Shown here one piece after another: positions 1 to 4,580 of a stretch of 7,091 nt of DNA; positions within the stretch are counted from its first letter, which is position 1, and each line of letters begins with the position of its first letter. The notes under the pieces were generated by a model that searched no databases, had not been told where the DNA came from, and saw only the letters and a program-made list of their open reading frames with translations. The stretch spans positions 1 to 7,091 of the forward strand of contig JAHRWI010000217.1 in the NCBI GenBank assembly GCA_019090225.1, in the 5' to 3' direction. The stretch comes from Porticoccaceae bacterium (GTDB taxonomy: Bacteria > Pseudomonadota > Gammaproteobacteria > Pseudomonadales > Porticoccaceae). The translations under genes were made by a program, and so were the position numbers.

Positions 1-7
1 ATTAGTC

Positions 8-49
8 GTTATTTTGCAGCCCTTATTTGGCAGCGCTTATTTGGCAGAA
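8..49. repeat. 14-bp tandem repeat across the crotonase stop codon
   Basis: Three adjacent 14-bp units start at 8, 22 and 36. The second and third share CTTATTTGGCAG exactly; the first is degenerate. On the minus strand each unit carries TAA, and because 14 is not a multiple of three the three TAA triplets fall in three different frames. The rightmost is the crotonase stop at 37-39. Confidence 0.85.
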
Positions 50-867
50 AAGTTGGGTTCGCGACGCTCCGCTGTGGCTTTGATACCTTCTTTTGCGTCC
101 GCAGTTTTAAGCAACCACTCTTGCTCCTGAAGCTCTCGATCAGTGGCAGCCTGAACACGATCCCCTAGCCCCTGGCGTACGGTTTCGCGAATAGACTGCA
201 CGGCTAATGGCGCAGAACCGGCGATTTCCCTGGCGAGCTCGGTTGCGGTTTTAAGTAAGTCCTCTTTGGGAACGATGACGTCGGCCAGGCCCCATTCAAT
301 CGCTTGCTCGGCCTTGATACGACGACCGGTATAAAACATTAAGTGGGCTTTCTGCTGACCAATTAAGGCTGGCAATGTATGAGTCAAACCAAAACCGGGA
401 TGGAAACCGAGGCGAGAAAAGTTGGCGCTGAACCGAGCTTCGGGGCAAGTGACTCGGAAATCGCCGACCAGAGCCAGACCCAAACCCCCGCCAATTGCAG
501 CACCCTGAACGGCGCATACGACGGGTTTCTTGGCCTTGAATAAACGCACTGCTTCGCCATAAAGTCGACCAGAGCGACGACGAAAAGCATTTTCTTTGGG
601 TTTGCTGTCATCTTCTTTATCACTCTTGTCTTCTTTATCAATGGCATCATCACCACCAAAATTAGCACCAGCACAAAATGATTTGCCCTCAGCCGTTAGC
701 ACAATGGCTCGGCAGTCGCTATTTTTATCGAGGTCTTCAAAAGCATCAGCGATGGAACAGATCAAATTGAAATCAAAGAAATTATAGGGTGGACGCTGAA
801 TGGTGATGGTTGCTACGTAATCGTCCAGTGTGACGTCAATATCTGTGTATGTTCCAAGGGTGGTCAT
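37..867 (-). CDS. Crotonase-superfamily (enoyl-CoA hydratase/isomerase-like) protein, atypical active site
   Basis: The 276-residue product is about the usual length for a single-domain crotonase, a fold that acts on acyl-CoA thioesters in the cytoplasm. Visible family marks are the N-terminal beta strands with IQRPPYNFFD (23-32), the first oxyanion segment KSFCAGA (62-68), the second oxyanion segment with GGG (126-128), LGFHPGFGLTHTLP (153-166), TGRRIKAEQAIEWGL (180-194) and a C-terminal helical region ending in ERREPNF. Aligned by eye to rat mitochondrial enoyl-CoA hydratase, the catalytic Glu144 and Glu164 positions are Gly130 and Phe150, so ordinary hydration is doubtful. Residues 73-92 are a charged Asp/Lys/Glu insertion with a six-residue repeat. 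The start is supported by AGGAG six bases before the ATG. The family call is firm; substrate and reaction are unknown (isomerase, lyase, hydrolase or thioester-binding roles are all possible). Confidence 0.93.
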   Translation of the reverse strand: MTTLGTYTDIDVTLDDYVATITIQRPPYNFFDFNLICSIADAFEDLDKNSDCRAIVLTAEGKSFCAGANFGGDDAIDKEDKSDKEDDSKPKENAFRRRSGRLYGEAVRLFKAKKPVVCAVQGAAIGGGLGLALVGDFRVTCPEARFSANFSRLGFHPGFGLTHTLPALIGQQKAHLMFYTGRRIKAEQAIEWGLADVIVPKEDLLKTATELAREIAGSAPLAVQSIRETVRQGLGDRVQAATDRELQEQEWLLKTADAKEGIKATAERREPNFSAK

Positions 868-873
868 GGCTTT

Positions 874-878
874 CTCCT
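874..878 (-). promoter_or_regulatory. Ribosome binding site of the crotonase gene
   Basis: On the minus strand AGGAG stands six bases upstream of the ATG at 867. This is a strong Shine-Dalgarno match with good spacing, and it fixes the start of the crotonase gene. Confidence 0.8.
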
Positions 879-895
879 GAATGGGTTTAAGATGG

Positions 896-923
896 ATTTA
901 AGTTTGAAGTAAATTTGAGTCAA
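896..923 (-). promoter_or_regulatory. Possible sigma70 promoter for the crotonase gene
   Basis: Read on the minus strand, TTGACT (923-918) and TTAAAT (901-896) are separated by 16 bases. The -35 matches consensus at five of six positions and the -10 at four of six. Transcription would start near 888-890 and leave a leader of about 20 bases carrying the AGGAG site. The surrounding DNA is AT-rich, so a chance match is possible. Confidence 0.35.
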
Positions 924-971
924 TCAGATAGTTGCTCATAATAACGAATGCTGGGTTAACAAATATTCGGG

Positions 972-986
972 GCGCTAATTTAGCGC
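972..986. promoter_or_regulatory. 15-bp palindrome, possible operator
   Basis: GCGCTAA and TTAGCGC are perfect inverted 7-bp arms around a single central base. The site lies about 105 bp upstream of the crotonase ATG and 26 bp beyond the stop of the small minus-strand gene. The one-base centre suits a dimeric repressor site better than an RNA hairpin, and no T-run follows on either strand. No regulator gene is adjacent, so the ligand and protein are unknown. Confidence 0.35.
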
Positions 987-1012
987 GGTCGGTCGAAATA
1001 AGAAAGTGGCGC

Positions 1013-1225
1013 TTAAAATTTCGATGGCGGTGGACAAACAAACTCGAGCTCATCCTCATGGACGTGCAAGGTAAAGCGATTGTTCTTGGCGATTTTTCGC
1101 GCAATGCTCAGATAGACGAAACGATCTTCCTCGTCACATCGATCACGGAACGCCTGACGCGGCATTTTGATGATTTCGCCGCGCACCATTTGCTCCAGTT
1201 CGTGGTATAGGTCGGCTGTAGACAT
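1013..1225 (-). CDS. Small uncharacterised protein, 70 residues
   Basis: I do not recognise this protein. It reads as a soluble, charged product: an N-terminal helical stretch MSTADLYHELEQMVRGEIIK, then PRQAFRDRCDEEDRFVYLSI, a basic patch RKIAKNNRF, a beta-like stretch FTLHVHEDELEFVC and a short PPPSKF end. It has two cysteines, no signal peptide and no membrane segment. Codon choice looks like that of the neighbouring genes, while the overlapping plus-strand frame (932-1210) gives an unlikely product, so I prefer this strand. The Shine-Dalgarno site before the ATG at 1225 is poor. It lies 145 bp upstream of the crotonase gene on the same strand and may or may not be co-transcribed with it. 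A small regulatory or binding protein is possible, but nothing in the sequence shows it. Confidence 0.6.
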   Translation of the reverse strand: MSTADLYHELEQMVRGEIIKMPRQAFRDRCDEEDRFVYLSIARKIAKNNRFTLHVHEDELEFVCPPPSKF

Positions 1226-1254
1226 AGATAAGGCCAGTTAGATTTATTGGGTCG

Positions 1255-1431
1255 ATGATGAAGAGTGTATCACCCGGAATAGAACTTTCAGTAGAGCCAA
1301 AAGATTATTATCGGATCATCAATGTCACGCTTGCTGTTCACCAAAACCTGATTGCTTTGCAAATAGTTATTTGTTTCGACGCTAATGAAGACGTAGTATC
1401 AAGCGTTGCATCGGTTCAATCACATAGCTAG
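1255..1431 (+). CDS. Doubtful small ORF, 58 codons, in the divergent spacer
   Basis: An open frame runs from tandem ATGs at 1255 and 1258 to TAG at 1429. The product begins MKSVSPGIELSVEPKDYYRI (from the second ATG), has a hydrophobic stretch around TLAVHQNLIALQIVICF, and ends in a Ser/Val-rich tail. The composition is protein-like. However, only GGG a few bases upstream could serve as a Shine-Dalgarno site, and a run of this length is not rare by chance at this base composition. It occupies most of the spacer between the minus-strand small gene and the amidohydrolase, where promoters are expected. I list it as a candidate only. Confidence 0.22.
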   Translation: MMKSVSPGIELSVEPKDYYRIINVTLAVHQNLIALQIVICFDANEDVVSSVASVQSHS

Positions 1432-1457
1432 AACTAATCAAAGAACACTTAAAAACT

Positions 1458-1462
1458 GAGGG
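1458..1462 (+). promoter_or_regulatory. Ribosome binding site of the amidohydrolase
   Basis: GAGGG precedes two consecutive ATG codons. The spacing is two bases to the ATG at 1465 and five bases to the ATG at 1468, which favours the second ATG as the start. Confidence 0.6.
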
Positions 1463-1464
1463 AT

Positions 1465-2853
1465 ATGATGTCTAGCCAAACGTCCAATAATACGAATAAC
1501 AAAACACTATTTACTAATGCCCGGGTGATAGATGGTATTGCCGACCAGGCGAGCAGTGGCATGTCCGTTTTGGTCGAGGGTGAGCGAATTACGCAGCTTA
1601 AGCAAGGCGACATAGCGGTTTCAGATGATGTGAAAGTCATCGATCTTGTAGGAAAAACCCTGGTACCTGGATTGATCGACACCCATATCCACACCGTCAT
1701 GATGGACAGCGAGTGCTTCCCTTTGTTTCTCGCAGCCGGTGTGACCACCGCCCGAGATGTGGGTGGTCGGCTAGATTTGGTCTTACAGAATAAAGAAGAC
1801 CTTAATAGTGGCGCTAAACTTGGGCCAAGACTGTTTGTGTGTGGGCCATTGCTAGACGGACCCGGTGCCAGCTTTGAAAGCCCCGGCTTCACTATTATGC
1901 TTGATCGGATCCAGAGCGTAGAGGCTGTGCCCGGTAAAATTGGCGAATTACTTAGCGCCGGTGTCGATGGTATCAAGTGTTACTTCACCATGACCCCAGA
2001 GATCGTTCGCAGTGTGATCAATTTTGTCGATAAACGGGTGCCGGTCACCGGTCATCTTGGCTACTGCTCATCCATGGATGCGATTGAGGCGGGTATAGAC
2101 GGGCTGGAGCACGTCTGGATATCCCCCTACAACGATATTTGCGCCCTTAACATGCGTTTCGGCAATGATGCCTCGATGATGGACCCTTCTTTCTGGAGCA
2201 CTACCATGGCCGGTTGGGAAGAGGCTGACCTTGAAGGTGATCGAGCACGCAAGTGGGTCGACGCCATGGTCGAGAAACAAGTGCACATGGGTACCACGCT
2301 CGATTTACTGTGGACGGCCAAGGCAGGGCTTGAGGGAGCGCTGAAGGATCAGGATCGCAAACTAATCCCCCCGGCAGCCCTGGCAAGACAGGCGAAAATG
2401 AAAAAGCACCTGGGTGACCGTCCTGACTGGGATATTCATCCCGGCTTTTTTGAGACTGGAGCCGGAAGCCTGGCACTGGAAAAACACCAACAGATTACCC
2501 GCATGCTCCATGAAGCCGGCGGACGAGTGGTCGGTGGCACTGATTGTGGTGCCCTGGCGTATCCGCCGCCTGGTTTTGCCCTGCTGAGAGAAATAGAACT
2601 GCTCGCTGAAGCAATTGGTAATATGGATGCGATTCGGGCGGTCACCTCTGTGGCAGCTAACTATCTACGGGCTGATAAGGATATTGGCGCTATTGCGCCT
2701 GGGCGTTATGCTGATTTCCTCGTGTTAGCGGGTGATCCCTTGAACGACGTAACAGAGTTGCGCACTCTGGAAACAACTTATCGCGGTGGCCAGGCCTATG
2801 ACCCCAAAGCATTAATTGCAGCGGCACCTCAGCATGAGCCTGAGGGTTTGTAA
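1465..2853 (+). CDS. Metal-dependent amidohydrolase (imidazolonepropionase/prolidase-like subgroup)
   Basis: This 462-residue protein has the amidohydrolase-superfamily layout: an N-terminal beta-sandwich part (about 13-65), a TIM barrel, and a C-terminal return to the sandwich with IGAIAPGRYADFLVLAGDPL (407-426). Metal ligands are visible in order: VPGLIDTHIH with His74 and His76, GIKCYF with Lys171 (probably carboxylated), TGHLGY with His197, GLEHVW with His216, and GGTDCG with Asp360. This full set predicts an active binuclear hydrolase of an amide, lactam or dipeptide-like bond. No signal peptide is seen, so it is probably cytoplasmic. Two ATGs stand in tandem. GAGGG lies only two bases before the first but five before the second (1468), so the true start may be 1468, one codon shorter. 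An alpha/beta-hydrolase follows 156 bp downstream. The substrate cannot be assigned. Confidence 0.93.
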   Translation: MMSSQTSNNTNNKTLFTNARVIDGIADQASSGMSVLVEGERITQLKQGDIAVSDDVKVIDLVGKTLVPGLIDTHIHTVMMDSECFPLFLAAGVTTARDVGGRLDLVLQNKEDLNSGAKLGPRLFVCGPLLDGPGASFESPGFTIMLDRIQSVEAVPGKIGELLSAGVDGIKCYFTMTPEIVRSVINFVDKRVPVTGHLGYCSSMDAIEAGIDGLEHVWISPYNDICALNMRFGNDASMMDPSFWSTTMAGWEEADLEGDRARKWVDAMVEKQVHMGTTLDLLWTAKAGLEGALKDQDRKLIPPAALARQAKMKKHLGDRPDWDIHPGFFETGAGSLALEKHQQITRMLHEAGGRVVGGTDCGALAYPPPGFALLREIELLAEAIGNMDAIRAVTSVAANYLRADKDIGAIAPGRYADFLVLAGDPLNDVTELRTLETTYRGGQAYDPKALIAAAPQHEPEGL

Positions 2854-2860
2854 ACAGGAG

Positions 2861-2892
2861 AGTGGAAGTGGAAGTGGAAGTGGAAGTGGAAG
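2861..2892. repeat. Hexanucleotide tandem repeat (AGTGGA)5
   Basis: Five perfect copies of AGTGGA run from 2861 to 2890, with a degenerate sixth unit after them. The tract starts eight bases after the amidohydrolase stop. It is purine-rich on the plus strand and of a kind prone to slipped-strand length change. It sits too far from the next start (3010) to act as a simple ribosome-binding-site spacer switch. Confidence 0.95.
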
Positions 2893-2952
2893 CGAATGCG
2901 ATGCATTGCTCAAACTCATAAGCCATGTTTAGTGCTGAACGAACTTAATACT

Positions 2953-2968
2953 GGTCAAATTTATGACC
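2953..2968. promoter_or_regulatory. Operator-like inverted repeat GGTCA-N6-TGACC
   Basis: A perfect 5-bp inverted repeat with a six-base AT-rich centre lies 41 bp upstream of the alpha/beta-hydrolase ATG. Its position and symmetry fit a dimeric repressor or activator site at the promoter of that gene. I could not identify convincing -35 and -10 boxes around it, and no regulator gene lies in the window. Confidence 0.35.
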
Positions 2969-2998
2969 TACTCAACTAATACGTATCTAATTAACGAC

Positions 2999-3002
2999 AG
3001 GA
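2999..3002 (+). promoter_or_regulatory. Ribosome binding site of the alpha/beta-hydrolase
   Basis: AGGA lies seven bases upstream of the ATG at 3010, which is good spacing and supports this start. Confidence 0.65.
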
Positions 3003-3009
3003 ATACATT

Positions 3010-3960
3010 ATGAGTGCAGGAACGAGATTGCCGGGAACCCCGGAACCGACGCGCTACTTGAAGGGCCATGACGGTCTGGATATTGCGGCTGATATCTGGG
3101 GTGACCCAAATGGTCCCCTGGTCTTACTTCAACACGGCGGCGGTCAAACTCGCCACGCCTGGAAAAGCGCTGGTGAAACACTTGGCGCTGCGGGTTATCA
3201 CGCGGTTGCCTTTGATGCGCGAGGTCATGGCGATTCCCAGTGGTCACCTGACGGTGTCTACGGCATGGACGTCATGGTCCAGGATTTAAAGTGTGTTATT
3301 GAACAATTGGGCAATAAAAGGCCCGTGCTGGTGGGTGCCTCCATGGGCGGGGGCACCAGTTTAGTCGCTACCGGCGAGGATCATGTTGATGCGACGGCCC
3401 TGGTACTCGTCGATATAGCGCCAAAGATAGAGCCAGAAGGCGTCGATAAAATTCAAGCCTTTATGAGCCAGAAACCGGAAGGCTTTTCCTCCCTTGAAGA
3501 AGTGGCAGAAGCCATCGGCAGCTATCAACCTCATCGTGAAGCGCCAAAAAACCTTAACGGTCTGGCAAAGAATGTCCGGCTGACACCCGATGGCAAGTAC
3601 AAATGGCATTGGGACCCGGGCTTTAGAGCGATGCGCAGGGATATATCCAAGCGACAGGCCCGTCTCGAAGCCTGTGCTCGTAATTTAAAGCTGCCGGCCT
3701 TATTGGTCAGGGGCGGCTTGTCTGACGTGCTGAGCGAAGAGGGTGCTCAGAGCTTTCTGGAGATGTGTACCCACAGTGAATATGTCAATGTAACTGGCGC
3801 AGGACACATGGTCGCAGGAGATCGCAATGACGTGTTTTCAACCTCTGTGATTGAATTTCTATCACGTACGGTGCCGATAAAGGGTGAGCCTGTTCAGGAG
3901 CCACACGAAACCCATCCCCATCATGAAGGCCCTCCAGGTGATGTTAACGATATCCCTTGA
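3010..3960 (+). CDS. Alpha/beta-hydrolase fold protein
   Basis: The 316-residue protein has the alpha/beta-hydrolase core. The strand LVLLQHGGGQTRHAW (37-51) holds the HGGG oxyanion segment and AVAFDARGHGDS (65-76) is the usual next motif. The nucleophile elbow GASMGG puts Ser111 at the active site, VRGGLSDVLS gives the acid Asp239, and GAGHMVAGD gives His266. The triad is complete, so an active esterase, lactonase, epoxide hydrolase or C-C hydrolase is likely; motifs alone do not decide among these. The cap region lies around residues 138-215. The C-terminal tail (about 291-316) is unusual, with clustered histidines, prolines and acidic residues beyond the folded domain. AGGA stands seven bases before the ATG. 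Co-orientation with the amidohydrolase suggests a shared pathway, but the 156-bp gap and the palindrome suggest a separate promoter. Confidence 0.92.
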   Translation: MSAGTRLPGTPEPTRYLKGHDGLDIAADIWGDPNGPLVLLQHGGGQTRHAWKSAGETLGAAGYHAVAFDARGHGDSQWSPDGVYGMDVMVQDLKCVIEQLGNKRPVLVGASMGGGTSLVATGEDHVDATALVLVDIAPKIEPEGVDKIQAFMSQKPEGFSSLEEVAEAIGSYQPHREAPKNLNGLAKNVRLTPDGKYKWHWDPGFRAMRRDISKRQARLEACARNLKLPALLVRGGLSDVLSEEGAQSFLEMCTHSEYVNVTGAGHMVAGDRNDVFSTSVIEFLSRTVPIKGEPVQEPHETHPHHEGPPGDVNDIP

Positions 3961-3985
3961 GCCTGTTATTCTTGGGCCTGTTATA
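3956..3985. repeat. 15-bp tandem duplication across the alpha/beta-hydrolase stop
   Basis: Two adjacent 15-bp units, 3956-3970 and 3971-3985, share 13 of 15 bases including the 9-mer GCCTGTTAT. The first unit includes the TGA stop at 3958-3960; in the second that TGA has become TGG. Confidence 0.85.
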
Positions 3986-4005
3986 TAAGCGAAGGAGGAG
4001 GGCGG

Positions 4006-4054
4006 TGCTGTCTGTCAGGCAAATTAATCTGCGATAAAAGCGCCCCAGACAGCA
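4006..4054. repeat. 9-bp inverted repeat just upstream of the tRNA promoter
   Basis: TGCTGTCTG (4006-4014) and CAGACAGCA (4046-4054) form a perfect 9-bp inverted repeat around a 31-base interval. The interval itself contains a near-palindrome, GCAAATTAATCTGC (4019-4032). No T-run follows, so a standard intrinsic terminator is not supported. It ends eight bases before the -35 box and could be a transcript 3' end structure for the hydrolase, or an upstream regulatory site for the tRNA promoter. Confidence 0.5.
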
Positions 4055-4061
4055 ATGTTGC

Positions 4062-4090
4062 TTGACAGCGTAGGGTGAGGTTTTTAGAAT
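4062..4090 (+). promoter_or_regulatory. Strong sigma70 promoter of the tRNA operon
   Basis: TTGACA at 4062-4067 is a perfect -35 box. Exactly 17 bases later TAGAAT (4085-4090) matches the -10 consensus at five of six positions. It is followed by the GC-rich discriminator GCGCGCC (4091-4097), a feature of stable-RNA promoters under stringent (ppGpp) control. Transcription should start near 4097-4098, leaving a leader of about 32 bases before tRNA-Glu. Confidence 0.88.
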
Positions 4091-4129
4091 GCGCGCCTCT
4101 CTGCACAATAGCGTCTAAGAGAGAAGCCT

Positions 4130-4205
4130 GTCCCGTTCGTCTAGAGGCCTAGGACACCGCCCTTTCACGGCGGTAACAGGGGTTCGACTCCCCTACGGGA
4201 CGCCA
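4130..4205 (+). tRNA. tRNA-Glu (anticodon TTC)
   Basis: This is a complete 76-base cloverleaf. The acceptor arms GTCCCGT and ACGGGAC pair fully, and the discriminator G and an encoded CCA follow. The anticodon stem CCGCC/GGCGG encloses the loop CTTTCAC, giving anticodon TTC at 4164-4166. The T arm is AGGGGTTCGACTCCCCT. It is the first gene of a two-tRNA transcript driven by the promoter at 4062-4090. Confidence 0.98.
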
Positions 4206-4224
4206 GTTTTTTTGCTACAAGATT

Positions 4225-4300
4225 GCGGGAATAGCTCAGTTGGTAGAGCGCAACCTTGCCAAGGTTGAGGTCGCCGGTTCGAACCCGGTTTCCCGCTCCA
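4225..4300 (+). tRNA. tRNA-Gly (anticodon GCC)
   Basis: This is a complete 76-base cloverleaf. The acceptor arms GCGGGAA and TTCCCGC pair fully, followed by discriminator T and an encoded CCA. The anticodon stem CAACC/GGTTG encloses TTGCCAA, giving anticodon GCC at 4258-4260. The T arm contains CCGGTTCGAACCCGG. It lies 19 bases after tRNA-Glu and shares its promoter. Confidence 0.98.
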
Positions 4301-4350
4301 ATTATTGCCCTGTCCAATAATCTACACTCGTAGGCAGGGCAGATGTATTT

Positions 4351-4367
4351 GGAGCCTCTAGGGCTCT
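4351..4367 (+). terminator. Possible weak terminator of the tRNA operon
   Basis: GAGCC (4352-4356) and GGCTC (4362-4366) pair, with G-T wobbles on the inner and outer ends, giving a stem of up to seven pairs around a 3-base loop. The following TTCAATAT is a poor U-tract, so termination here is uncertain. Two further inverted repeats lie between it and tRNA-Gly, within 4301-4341. Confidence 0.35.
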
Positions 4368-4425
4368 TCAATATACTCAGACTCTTTAATATACTAAGGT
4401 CGTTTAATATATAAGGCCCTTTAAA
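4364..4425. repeat. Degenerate ~18-bp AT-rich tandem repeat downstream of the tRNAs
   Basis: About three and a half imperfect units follow one another, starting near 4364, 4382, 4401 and 4419. They share a core resembling CTTTAATATACTAAGG and decay to the right. The region between tRNA-Gly and the ABC ATPase (4301-4580, 280 bp) holds this repeat and several hairpins. I see no gene in it and no convincing promoter for the downstream operon. Confidence 0.7.
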
Positions 4426-4580
4426 TAACTTCGAAGCAGCAGCCTGAATAAATATCACCACACCGGCTTAGTATTCTCCTTAGCAAAAATTGATCAACCC
4501 TGGTATCGACTTCAAAAACCTAGAGAACCCTAACGCTTATTTTATTGTAAAGTGTTCGATAAACCGTGGATCAATAATAA

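Noticed and set aside
932..1210. 92-codon plus-strand ORF
   Set aside because: It overlaps the better minus-strand small gene, has no good ribosome site and gives an unlikely product.
1449..1976. 175-codon minus-strand ORF opposite the amidohydrolase
   Set aside because: It is a shadow of the plus-strand gene, whose motifs and metal ligands are complete; the antisense product is rich in Ser/Pro/Thr and matches no family pattern.
2861..2892. Hexamer tract as the start of a CRISPR-like or iteron array
   Set aside because: Units are six bases with no spacers, and there is no replication or cas gene nearby; it is a simple microsatellite.
2690..2926. 78-codon minus-strand ORF with a Ser-Thr repeat
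   Set aside because: The repeat is only the translation of the AGTGGA tract and the rest is antisense to the end of the amidohydrolase.
4225..4433. tRNA-Gly 3' end as an attachment site of an integrated element
   Set aside because: No integrase, no second copy of the tRNA 3' end and no foreign-looking cargo are in the window; the next genes are a housekeeping-type exporter and queF.
4165..4461. 98-codon minus-strand ORF over the tRNAs with a GNRVRTGDLNLGKVALYQLS-like stretch
   Set aside because: It is antisense to both tRNA genes and to the AT-rich repeat; this type of product is a well-known artefact of translating tRNA loci.
4462..4580. Promoter for the ABC-2/queF operon
   Set aside because: Several AT-rich hexamers occur, but I found no -35/-10 pair with acceptable match and spacing, so none is reported.
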